Part shown: positions 1-5,870 of the stretch, in pieces
How positions within the stretch are numbered: position 1 is the stretch's first letter
Layout of the letters: each line of letters opens with the position of its first letter
NCBI GenBank assembly: GCA_034435055.1
Contig: DAOTXS010000057.1
Coordinates: 1 to 7,185 of the forward strand
Direction: 5' to 3'
Source: DAOTXS01 sp034435055
Lineage (GTDB): Bacteria; Chloroflexota; Anaerolineae; UBA4142
DNA length: 7,185 nucleotides
The notes under the pieces: model-generated
What the model was told of the DNA's origin: nothing
Databases searched by the model: none
What the model saw: the letters and a program-made list of their open reading frames with translations, nothing else
Made by a program: the position numbers and the translations under genes

Positions 1-116
1 GACACATTGCGCTCAATCTCTTAAAGCAAGAACAGACAGCCAAGATTGGCATCAAAGCGAAAAGACTCAAAGCCGCCTGGGATCAAGATTACTTGCTCAA
101 AGTTCTTTCGAGTTGA
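1..116 (+). CDS. ISAs1-family transposase, C-terminal end (partial, 5' cut by window)
   Basis: The frame starting at base 3 reads 37 residues to a TGA at 114-116. They include HIALNLLKQE near the start and KRLKAAWDQDYLLKVL near the end. A stretch of the type 'RH.AL.LLK.E...K.G...KRL.A.WD..YLLK.L' is the usual C-terminus of ISAs1/H-repeat (DDE) transposases, which catalyse cut-and-paste movement of the element. The catalytic core lies upstream of the window, so it cannot be judged whether the copy is intact. The stop is followed within about 15 bp by a candidate terminal inverted repeat, as expected for the right end of such an element. The assignment rests on recalled family sequence, not a search. 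Confidence 0.72.
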   Translation, partial: HIALNLLKQEQTAKIGIKAKRLKAAWDQDYLLKVLSS

Positions 117-131
117 AATGCGATTGCCCTA
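1..131 (+). mobile_element. Right end of an ISAs1-like insertion sequence
   Basis: The transposase tail (3-116) is followed by ATGCGATTGCCCT at 118-130. ISAs1-family elements commonly end in a short inverted repeat that reads outward as GCGATTGCCCT followed by G or similar (CAGGGCAATCGC from outside inward), so the element probably ends at about 130-131. The left end and the target-site duplication are outside the window, so the border is provisional. The element abuts the promoter of the sugar operon: the -35 hexamer begins only about 19 bp further on. Confidence 0.55.
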
Positions 132-149
132 CCGCTTGTTCAATGACAC

Positions 150-177
150 TTGACTCCCAAAACGTTTTGGCTATAAT
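150..177 (+). promoter_or_regulatory. Sigma-70-type promoter of the lacI-ABC-hydrolase unit
   Basis: TTGACT (150-155) and a perfect TATAAT (172-177) are separated by 16 bp, which predicts a start of transcription near 183-185. The spacer is almost entirely occupied by a LacI-type palindrome, so a bound repressor would block RNA polymerase directly. No comparably good promoter was seen in the later intergenic gaps, so this one may drive the whole cluster. That extension is an inference. Confidence 0.75.
157..170. promoter_or_regulatory. LacI-family operator O1 (promoter spacer)
   Basis: CCAAAACGTTTTGG is a perfect 14-bp palindrome with the central CG typical of LacI-family operators. It fills the spacer between -35 and -10, the classic position for repression by occlusion. 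The same core recurs at 189-204, immediately upstream of a LacI-family gene, which makes autoregulation by that protein the simplest reading. Confidence 0.82.
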
Positions 178-188
178 AGCCCTAGAAC

Positions 189-204
189 CCCAAAACGTTT
201 TGGG
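189..204. promoter_or_regulatory. LacI-family operator O2 (5' UTR)
   Basis: CCCAAAACGTTTTGGG is a perfect 16-bp palindrome containing the 14-bp core of O1. Its centre (196.5) lies 33 bp from that of O1 (163.5), about three helical turns, so both sites face the same side of the DNA. Its right arm merges into the Shine-Dalgarno sequence GGGAGG (202-207) of the regulator gene that starts at 212. The site lies just downstream of the predicted transcription start. Confidence 0.82.
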
Positions 205-211
205 AGGTCAA

Positions 212-1235
212 ATGGCGGTTACCATCCGCGATGTCGCCAAACGACTTCGCCTCTCGATTACCACCGTGTCACGCGCGCTCGACGGGTATGATGACGTCGC
301 CGCCAAAAACCCGCGAACGTGTGATTCTTACCGCGCGCGCGATGGGCTACGTGCCCAGCCGCGCCGCGCGTCAACTCCGCCGCCAACGCGCTGACGCCAT
401 CGGCTACATCTTGCCCGCGAGCGGACCTCACTTTACCGATCCCTTCTTCTCTGAATTTATTGCGGGTCTGGGCGATACGGCGACTGCACACAATCTCGAT
501 CTTCTCATCTCCATCGCACCACCGGACTCTGCCGCGGAACATCACATTTACGCGCGCTGGGTGCAATCTCGCCGCGTGGACGGCATCGTGCTAAGTCGGA
601 TGCGCTTGCGCGATTGGCGTGTCAAATATCTCACCGAAAACGATTTTCCCTTCGTCGCACACGGGCACGTACGGATGCGTGTGGATTTTCCCTACATCGA
701 AATGGATTCGCAGACCGCGTTCACACAACTCGTTCGGCATTTGGCTGCCCACGGACATCGCCGCATCGCTTACATCGGCGCGCCCACCAAATTTACGCTC
801 CAAGCGGAGCGGTTTGCCGGTTATCAACAAGGTCTCGCTGACGCCGGTATCGCATTCGACAAAGCAATGGTGGCTGAAGGCGATCTGACGCGTACGAGCG
901 GCTATCAAGCCGCGCAACAACTGCTGGCTTTGCGTAAACGCCCCACCGCGATCATCGGTGTCAACGATCTCACCGCGATTGGCGCGATGCGCGCGGCGCG
1001 CGAAGCCGGTCTAGTCGTCGGACGCGACATTGCCATCGCGGGCTACGATGGCACCGAAGATTCGGAGCATACCGATCCGCCCCTCACGACGCTCAAACAG
1101 CCGATTTACGCCACCGCGCAACGCGTGGTCGAGATGTTGCTCAAACAAATTGCCGGCGAACCGTTGCCCGAGCCGCACATCATTCTGCAACCCGAATTGA
1201 TCATTCGCGCGTCCACAGATTTTGATTTTTGTTGA
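212..1235 (+). CDS. LacI-family transcriptional regulator, frameshifted in its DNA-binding domain
   Basis: Probable sugar-responsive repressor of the downstream importer and hydrolase. ATG 212 follows GGGAGG (202-207) with a 4-nt spacer. The first 32 codons (212-307) encode a clear LacI helix-turn-helix: VTIRDVAKRL, LSITTVSRALDGYDDVA. One extra base in the A5 run at 305-309 then shifts the gene to the next frame, where TRERVILTARAMGYVPSRAA and the hinge QLRRQR continue the same domain. A periplasmic-binding-protein-like effector domain follows: DGIVLSR, RRIAYIG, IIGVNDLTAIGAM, DIAIAGYDG, ending at TGA 1233-1235. With one A removed the protein is 340 residues, the normal family length, and the effector domain looks undamaged. 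As written, a start inside the second frame would give a protein without a full DNA-binding domain. The cause may be a homopolymer sequencing error, a recent true mutation or slippage; I favour error or recent mutation. Confidence 0.88.
305..309 (+). other. Frameshift site (+1 base in A5 run) in the lacI-like gene
   Basis: The reading frame of the N-terminal helix-turn-helix (from 212) and that of the rest of the regulator differ by one base. The last family-like residue in the first frame is Lys32 (305-307), and the next family-like residue in the second frame is Thr encoded at 309-311. Deleting one A from the five-A run joins them exactly. Downstream of the site the first frame gives non-family sequence until a stop at 392-394. 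Confidence 0.85.
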
Positions 1236-1242
1236 GCCGAAA

Positions 1243-1263
1243 GACGAACGACGAAGGACAAAA
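1243..1263. repeat. Heptamer array A (GACGAAC type), lacI / binding-protein gap
   Basis: Three adjoining 7-nt units are seen: GACGAAC (1243), GACGAAG (1250) and GACAAAA (1257), starting 8 bp after the lacI stop. This is the shortest of the 7-nt-period arrays found in the gaps of this cluster. Three units alone could be chance; the recurrence in other gaps makes it worth recording. Confidence 0.55.
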
Positions 1264-1291
1264 GTGGTCGGATGAAAATGGACAACGTGTA

Positions 1292-1312
1292 GGACAAATT
1301 TGAAATTTGTCC
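1292..1312. repeat. Perfect 10-bp inverted repeat around 1302
   Basis: GGACAAATTT (1292-1301) and AAATTTGTCC (1303-1312) are exact reverse complements separated by a single G. Beyond one mismatch (1291/1313), TGT 1288-1290 pairs with ACA 1314-1316, giving 14-bp arms overall. The centre contains AAATTTG twice in tandem (1296-1309), again a heptamer. There is no T tract after it, so a factor-independent terminator is unlikely. It could be a protein-binding palindrome or another dispersed repeat. Confidence 0.6.
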
Positions 1313-1402
1313 CACATTCTCAAGGAGGTGATGCGCAAGACAAGTCTAACGATGATTTGATTGGGACAAGAAATCGGATTGAAATTTCAGGAGAAGATCG
1401 AA

Positions 1403-2827
1403 ATGAACAAACACATTCTCATCATTGTGTTACTGGCGATGATTCTGGCTATCGTTGCGGCGTGCGCGCCGGCACCCACCCCTGCCCCCACCGCCGCGCC
1501 ACCGACTGCCGCGCCCAAACCGCCAGAGCCAACCAAGGCACCAGTCGCTGAACCAACCAAGCCGCCAGCGCCTACCACCGCGCCCACCGTTGCGCCGACA
1601 GTCGCCCCACCGCAACCGCTCGTCTTTCTCTCGACCCAATTGACGCCCGTCGAAGAGCAAGAAAAGATGCGTAACATCATTCTCAAAGATTTCACGGGCG
1701 CCAAGACCGAGTTCGTCTCCGATGCGGAAGGCGTCGTTGTGGATCGCATCTTGGCGGAACAAAAAGCCGGCAAGGTCAATGTGGGTGTGGTCGGCTTGCT
1801 GCATGGGACCTTCCCCAACTTGCTCGCCGCGAATGCGCTGGAAGACCTCACGCCACTCGTCGCCAAGTTGAGTGATCGCCCCATCGTCAAGGAATTTTTG
1901 ATGCTGGGCAAGTTGGGCACAGACAAACAGTATTACATTCCTTGGATGCAAGCGACCTACATTATGGTCGTCAACAAAAAAGCATTGCAATATCTCCCCG
2001 CCGGCGCAAATGTGGATTCGCTTACCTACACGCAACTCGCCGAGTGGGGCAAGAACATCACCGCTGCCACCAAGGAAAAGAAAATTGGCTTCCCCGCTGG
2101 TCCAAGCGGGTTGATGCATCGTCTCACGCAAGGGTATCTCTATCCTTCGTACACCGGCGGCTTGGTCACCACCTATCGCAGTGACGATGCGGTCAAGATG
2201 TGGACCGATTTCAAAGCGATTTGGGAGTACGCCAATCCGCAATCGGTAACCTACAACAATATGCAAGACCCCTTGCTCTCGGAAGAGGTGTGGATTGCGA
2301 TTGATCACACCGCGCGTGTCGTCAATGCGTTCAAAAACAAACCCAACGATTTCATTGGCGCGCCCGCCCCAGCCGGTCCCAAAGGTCGTTACTATATGAG
2401 TGTGCTGGCGGGCTTGGGTATCCCCAAGGGTTCGCCGAATCGCGCCGGCGCTGAAGCCATCATCGAGTACCTCACGCGTCCGGCGGTGCAAGCCGTCACA
2501 CTGCGCGAAGTGAGTTTCTATCCCGTCCTCGAATCGGCGTTACCCACCAACTTGCCCGACTATGTGCGCCTCGAGGCGGATGGCGTCGTCAAGCAATCGA
2601 AAGCGTCCGATGCCAAAGTCGCGCTGTTGCCCATTGGTCTCGGTGCCAAGGGCGGCGACTTTAACAAGATTATGCAAGACACTCTCACGCGCATCGTGTT
2701 GAAAAACGAAGACATCAAGACAGTGCTGAACGATCAAGCCAATCAACTCAATGCGTTGATGAACGAACTCAAAGCCCCGTGCTGGTCACCCGACCCACCC
2801 AGCACCGGCGCGTGCCAAGCCAAGTAA
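1403..2827 (+). CDS. ABC transporter extracellular solute-binding lipoprotein (carbohydrate, family 1)
   Basis: Captures the substrate outside the membrane and delivers it to the two permeases encoded next. ATG 1403 is chosen because AGGAGA (1389-1394) precedes it by 8 nt and it begins a standard lipoprotein signal: MNK, a hydrophobic stretch to about residue 18, and the lipobox VAAC with Cys21 as the lipidation site. Residues 22-72 form a Pro/Thr/Ala tether (repeats such as PAPT, APTV). Such tethers are typical of Chloroflexota lipoproteins and probably hold the domain away from the surface. From about residue 73 the protein resembles MalE/UgpB-type binding proteins: LSTQLTPVEEQEKMRNIILK at the first strand and helix, GVVGLLHGTFPNLLAANALEDLTPLVAK, IPWMQATYIMVVNKKAL, and GLGIPKGSPNRAGAEAIIEYL near the C-terminal lobe. 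Length is 474 residues. Two Cys near the C-terminus (CWSPDPPSTGAC) could form a disulfide. The ligand cannot be read from sequence. Confidence 0.93.
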   Translation: MNKHILIIVLLAMILAIVAACAPAPTPAPTAAPPTAAPKPPEPTKAPVAEPTKPPAPTTAPTVAPTVAPPQPLVFLSTQLTPVEEQEKMRNIILKDFTGAKTEFVSDAEGVVVDRILAEQKAGKVNVGVVGLLHGTFPNLLAANALEDLTPLVAKLSDRPIVKEFLMLGKLGTDKQYYIPWMQATYIMVVNKKALQYLPAGANVDSLTYTQLAEWGKNITAATKEKKIGFPAGPSGLMHRLTQGYLYPSYTGGLVTTYRSDDAVKMWTDFKAIWEYANPQSVTYNNMQDPLLSEEVWIAIDHTARVVNAFKNKPNDFIGAPAPAGPKGRYYMSVLAGLGIPKGSPNRAGAEAIIEYLTRPAVQAVTLREVSFYPVLESALPTNLPDYVRLEADGVVKQSKASDAKVALLPIGLGAKGGDFNKIMQDTLTRIVLKNEDIKTVLNDQANQLNALMNELKAPCWSPDPPSTGACQAK

Positions 2828-2834
2828 TTCGATT

Positions 2835-2868
2835 AGACCTGTCAGGTCTACCCAGACCTGACAGGTCT
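2835..2868. repeat. 15-bp perfect hairpin between binding-protein and permease genes
   Basis: AGACCTGTCAGGTCT (2835-2849) and its exact reverse complement (2854-2868) flank a 4-nt loop, ACCC. Each arm is itself a 7+1+7 palindrome (AGACCTG / CAGGTCT), so the unit is doubly palindromic and can fold in more than one way. No T run follows. In maltose-type operons a stem-loop in this position protects the binding-protein message and attenuates the permease genes (known for the malE-malF REP sequences). A similar role is inferred here. Confidence 0.78.
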
Positions 2869-2881
2869 CTGCGAGGTGCCG

Positions 2882-3745
2882 ATGCGCGCCAAATTTGATA
2901 CTGCGTTGCCCTACGCTCTGCTTGCCCCCACTTTGATCTTTGTTACCTTGCTGATCGTCGTGCCGATCGCGCAAGCGTTTCTCCTTGCCTTCCAATCCGC
3001 CGATGGTTCATTCACGCTTGCCAATTTTCAAAAGATGACGAGCGACACTAGTTTTGGCGACGCGCTCAAGTTCACGTTTCTCTTGCTCATTTTCATCGTG
3101 CCGCTTCAAGTCGTTCTGGCGATTGTGATGGCGCTATTGATTCACACACGCTTCAAGGGGCACACGATCTTTCTCTACATCTATGCGATTCCGCTTGCCA
3201 TCTCCGATCTTGCGGCGGGAATTGCATGGCTTTCGATCTTTACCGAACGCGGCTATCTCAATTCGATTTTGAATCAACTCGGTGTTTTGGAGCGCCCCTT
3301 TCTGTTCCTCTCGTATCAAAACTTGCCGGCGATGTTTGGCACGATTGTCGTTGCGGAATCGTGGCGCGCCACCGCGATTGTGATGACGATTTTGCTCGCG
3401 GGTCTGCAAGTGATTCCGCGCGATTATTTCGAAGCCGCCGATGTCTTTGGCGCGACGACGCTCAAGCGCACCTTGTTCGTTGTCTTGCCACTGTTGCGGC
3501 CCAGTTTGCAGAACGCGCTCATTATCCGGACGATCTTTGCGTTTCAAACATTCGCCGTCGTGTTCGCGCTGGCTGGGCGCGTGATTCCGGTGCTTGCCGG
3601 CGAATCGTACAACTGGTACGTCGCCAATCGCAATCCACACATCGCCGCCACGTACGCTGTGCTCGTGCTGGTCTTTACCGTCCTCGCCACCTGGTTCTAT
3701 TTCCGCTTTTTCCAAACCAGTGCGGCGGAAGCGGGGTACGATTGA
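2882..3745 (+). CDS. Carbohydrate ABC transporter permease (MalF/UgpA-like)
   Basis: One of the two membrane subunits forming the translocation path. ATG 2882 is preferred over the upstream in-frame GTG 2876, because the GTG is part of the likely ribosome binding site GAGGTG (2873-2878). The protein has 287 residues. Hydrophobic segments at about 11-37, 62-87, 94-120, 151-178, 212-232 and 255-277 fit six transmembrane helices. The EAA loop, which contacts the ATPase, is at 184-203 (EAADVFGATT, then LFVVLPLL). The large periplasmic loop seen in enteric MalF is absent, as is usual for the shorter CUT1 MalF-like subunits. It lies 54 bp after the binding-protein gene, behind a strong hairpin. The stop (3743-3745) runs straight into a heptamer array. 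Confidence 0.93.
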   Translation: MRAKFDTALPYALLAPTLIFVTLLIVVPIAQAFLLAFQSADGSFTLANFQKMTSDTSFGDALKFTFLLLIFIVPLQVVLAIVMALLIHTRFKGHTIFLYIYAIPLAISDLAAGIAWLSIFTERGYLNSILNQLGVLERPFLFLSYQNLPAMFGTIVVAESWRATAIVMTILLAGLQVIPRDYFEAADVFGATTLKRTLFVVLPLLRPSLQNALIIRTIFAFQTFAVVFALAGRVIPVLAGESYNWYVANRNPHIAATYAVLVLVFTVLATWFYFRFFQTSAAEAGYD

Positions 3746-3750
3746 TTTAG

Positions 3751-3830
3751 GATTTTCGATTTTCGATTTGCGATTTTGAATCATCATCAAAGCATCGTCT
3801 CCAATCGAAAATCGCAAATCAAAAATTGGA
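3751..3830. repeat. Inverted heptamer array C (GATTTTC type), permease-permease gap
   Basis: Four tandem 7-nt units, GATTTTC (3751), GATTTTC (3758), GATTTGC (3765) and GATTTTG (3772), are followed 24 nt later by units of the opposite strand, AATCGAA (3803), AATCGCA (3810) and AATCAAA (3817). GATTTGCGATTTT (3765-3777) pairs perfectly with 3808-3820, giving a 13-bp stem with a 30-nt loop. The array fills nearly the whole gap and ends exactly where the GGAG ribosome binding site (3828-3831) of the next gene begins. Confidence 0.75.
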
Positions 3831-3836
3831 GTGTCT

Positions 3837-4664
3837 ATGCGCTCTTCTCTTTCTCGCCGATATATTCTCAATCGCGTGTTACTCTACGGTGGCGCGATCT
3901 TGCTCGCGCTCTGGACGCTCGCGCCGCTCTACTTGATCGCGCTCGCCGCGTTCAGTACGCGCCAAGCCACGTTCCAATGGCCCAAACCACTCTTGCCCAC
4001 CGATTTTTCGGTTGACACGATGCAATTCTTTGTTGGTTCACGCGGCGTGCTGGATTCGGTGCGGAACAGTGTCATCGTTGCGCTGCTGACGATTGCGGGC
4101 AGTCTGGTGTTAGGCGCGCCGGGCGGTTACGCACTCGCGCGATTTCGGTTTCGCGGCAAGGAAACCATTTCGCTTGGACTGCTCATCAGCAAAATGTTTC
4201 CCACCGCGATTCTTTCGATTCCGCTCGCGGTCACCTTCATCCAACTCGATTTGTACGATACGATCTGGGGCGTCGCACTCGCGCACATTGCGATGGCGTT
4301 GCCGTTTGTCATCATCGTTACCGCCGGCATTTTTGTCGGTGTGCCGCGCGATTTGGAAGAAGCCGCGCAGACACTCGGTTGCAATCGCCTGCAAGCATTT
4401 CTGCGCGTTGTGTTGCCACTCGCGCTGCCCGGTTTGGCGGCAGCGGCGATCTTTACCTTTGTGATTTCGTGGAACGAAGTCTTTGCCGCCACGATTCTCA
4501 CGCTACGCAATCGCACACTGCCCGCCCAAGTGCTGAGCGGCCTCAACGACTCGCCGCTGTACTATCGCTACGCGGGCGGATTCTTTATGATCATTCCCGC
4601 GTTGATTTTCATATTTCTCATTCGTCGGTATTTGCTAAATCTGTGGGGAAGCATTTCGCGATGA
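3837..4664 (+). CDS. Carbohydrate ABC transporter permease (MalG/UgpE-like)
   Basis: Second membrane subunit of the importer, expected to pair with the MalF-like protein. ATG 3837 is preferred to GTG 3831, since GGAG (3828-3831) sits 5 nt before the ATG and would overlap the GTG. The protein has 275 residues with an N-terminal helix at about 12-40 and further hydrophobic segments at about 76-102, 108-134, 142-170, 198-222 and 246-264. The MalG-type sequences GYALARFRFRGK (97-108) and KMFPTAILSIPL (119-130) are present. The EAA loop is at 174-195 (EEAAQTLGCNRLQAF, then VVLPLALP), with Cys182 where Ala is common after the conserved Gly181. The C-terminus, RRYLLNLWGSISR, departs from the frequent 'RY...GLT.GAVKG' ending, which may alter contact with the ATPase; this is a weak inference. 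Confidence 0.93.
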   Translation: MRSSLSRRYILNRVLLYGGAILLALWTLAPLYLIALAAFSTRQATFQWPKPLLPTDFSVDTMQFFVGSRGVLDSVRNSVIVALLTIAGSLVLGAPGGYALARFRFRGKETISLGLLISKMFPTAILSIPLAVTFIQLDLYDTIWGVALAHIAMALPFVIIVTAGIFVGVPRDLEEAAQTLGCNRLQAFLRVVLPLALPGLAAAAIFTFVISWNEVFAATILTLRNRTLPAQVLSGLNDSPLYYRYAGGFFMIIPALIFIFLIRRYLLNLWGSISR

Positions 4665-4703
4665 TTTCAAATCTAAAATCTGAAATCTGAAATCGAAAAT
4701 GGG
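4662..4703. repeat. Heptamer array D (AAATCTG type), permease-ATPase gap
   Basis: 7-nt units start at 4669 (AAATCTA), 4676 and 4683 (AAATCTG), 4690 (AAATCGA) and 4697 (AAATGGG). An inverted copy of the core, GATTTC (4663-4668), overlaps the stop codon of the permease gene. The array occupies almost all of the 45-bp gap, and its last unit supplies the G-rich stretch GGGG (4701-4704) that must serve as the ribosome binding site of the ATPase gene. Confidence 0.72.
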
Positions 4704-4709
4704 GTTGCT

Positions 4710-5798
4710 ATGGCTGGTATTCGCTTTCAATCTATCCGCAAAATTTTTGGCAAGACGATTGCCGCGAACGATGTGAGTCTGGAAATCAAGGACGGCGAGT
4801 TTATGGTGTTGCTGGGTCCCAGCGGCTGCGGCAAGACAACATTGCTACGTTGTCTCGCCGGGCTGGAGCGCGTGGATGGCGGGCGCGTCTTCATCGGCGA
4901 TCGTGATGTTACCGACCTCCCACCGCGCGACCGCAAGATCGCAATGGTGTTCCAAAGTTATGCCGTCTTTCCGCATCTCACCGTGTTCGACAATATTGCT
5001 TTTGGTCTCAAGATGCAAAATCGTCCGCGCGACGAAATTAAACGCCGCGTCGAAGAGAGCGCGCGCTTGCTCGAATTGACTGAACTACTTGGACGCTATC
5101 CCGCGCAACTTTCCGGCGGGCAACGTCAGCGCGTCGCCGTAGCGCGCGCGATTGTGATGCAAGCCGCTGTGCTGTTGATGGATGAACCGCTCTCCAACCT
5201 CGACGCACTCTTGCGTTTGCAAATGCGCGCCGAACTCAAACGTTTGCACCAAGAAATCAAAGCGACGACGATTTACGTGACGCACGATCAAGTCGAAGCA
5301 CTATCGCTGGGCGATCGAATTGCAGTGATGCAGAACGGGCGCATTGTGCAGTGCGACGCGCCGATGAACATTTACGATTATCCGGCGAACAAGTTTGTCG
5401 GTGGATTTATCGGCACGCCGCCGATGAACTTTTTGCCCGGCATCGTGCGCGTGAACGGTCGTGGCACAACCATCATCGTGGGTGAATCGCACATCGCACC
5501 CGCGCCAGCCATTGCGCCCACGCTCGCCGCCAAAAACGGTCAACCGATTTTTCTCGGCATCCGTCCCGAAAACCTCACGCTCGCGCCGTCGCAACAAGCC
5601 AACACGATTCGCGCGCGCGTCCGCGTCATCGAGCCGCTCGGTTCGCACAAACTGTTGACCGTCCAGGTGGGCAATGAAATTTCCAAGGTGAGCGTCGCGC
5701 CCGATGAACGCGTCGCGCCGAACGATGATGTGTGGCTTCACTTTGATCCGGAAAAAATTCGGTGGATGGACGCGGCGACGGGTGAAGCACTTCGCTGA
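4710..5798 (+). CDS. Carbohydrate ABC transporter ATP-binding protein (MalK/UgpC-like)
   Basis: Cytoplasmic ATPase that powers the importer; two copies would bind the EAA loops of the permeases. All nucleotide-binding motifs are intact: Walker A GPSGCGKT (36-43), Q-loop Gln82 (FQSYAVFPHL), signature LSGGQ (134-138), Walker B VLLMDEP (154-160, with Glu159), D-loop SNLD (162-165) and H-loop His192. GFIGTPPMNFLPG (232-244) marks the start of the C-terminal TOBE/OB regulatory domain found in the MalK/UgpC/MsmX group, and FLGIRPENL supports this. The length (362) is normal for that group. The start ATG 4710 has only a GGGG ribosome binding site 5 nt upstream, so initiation may be modest. Because importers in many Gram-positive bacteria share one distant ATPase, a dedicated copy inside the operon suggests a self-contained system. 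A match to ugpC or msmX themselves cannot be claimed. Confidence 0.95.
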   Translation: MAGIRFQSIRKIFGKTIAANDVSLEIKDGEFMVLLGPSGCGKTTLLRCLAGLERVDGGRVFIGDRDVTDLPPRDRKIAMVFQSYAVFPHLTVFDNIAFGLKMQNRPRDEIKRRVEESARLLELTELLGRYPAQLSGGQRQRVAVARAIVMQAAVLLMDEPLSNLDALLRLQMRAELKRLHQEIKATTIYVTHDQVEALSLGDRIAVMQNGRIVQCDAPMNIYDYPANKFVGGFIGTPPMNFLPGIVRVNGRGTTIIVGESHIAPAPAIAPTLAAKNGQPIFLGIRPENLTLAPSQQANTIRARVRVIEPLGSHKLLTVQVGNEISKVSVAPDERVAPNDDVWLHFDPEKIRWMDAATGEALR

Positions 5799-5802
5799 CC
5801 CA

Positions 5803-5858
5803 GTAGGCAGGAAGCGGTAGGCAGTAGGCAGACTGCCTCCTGCCTACTGCCACCTGCC
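5803..5858. repeat. Inverted heptamer array E (GTAGGCA type), ATPase-hydrolase gap
   Basis: Eight contiguous 7-nt units in exact register: GTAGGCA (5803), GGAAGCG (5810), GTAGGCA (5817 and 5824), then the opposite-strand forms GACTGCC (5831), TCCTGCC (5838), TACTGCC (5845) and ACCTGCC (5852). GGCAGTAGGCAG (5820-5831) pairs perfectly with 5840-5851: a 12-bp stem with an 8-nt loop. It starts 5 nt after the ATPase stop and ends 12 nt before the hydrolase ATG. No T tract follows, so it is not a standard terminator, though it may slow polymerase or protect message ends. Confidence 0.82.
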
Positions 5859-5870
5859 AACTTTAGCCCT

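Noticed and set aside
1430..2491. Long antisense open frame (353 codons) over the binding-protein gene
   Set aside because: It is an overlap product of GC-rich codon bias. The translation is low-complexity (Gly/Arg/Trp-rich) with no recognisable domain, while the + strand gene has a lipobox, tether and family motifs.
3134..3871. Antisense open frame (245 codons) over the first permease gene
   Set aside because: It is rich in Arg, Glu, Asp and His, mirrors the hydrophobic codons of the opposite strand, shows no domain, and runs through the repeat in the gap. The sense permease is unmistakable.
5803..5858. Rho-independent terminator after the ATPase gene
   Set aside because: The stem is strong, but no T tract follows and the structure is explained by inverted heptamer units.
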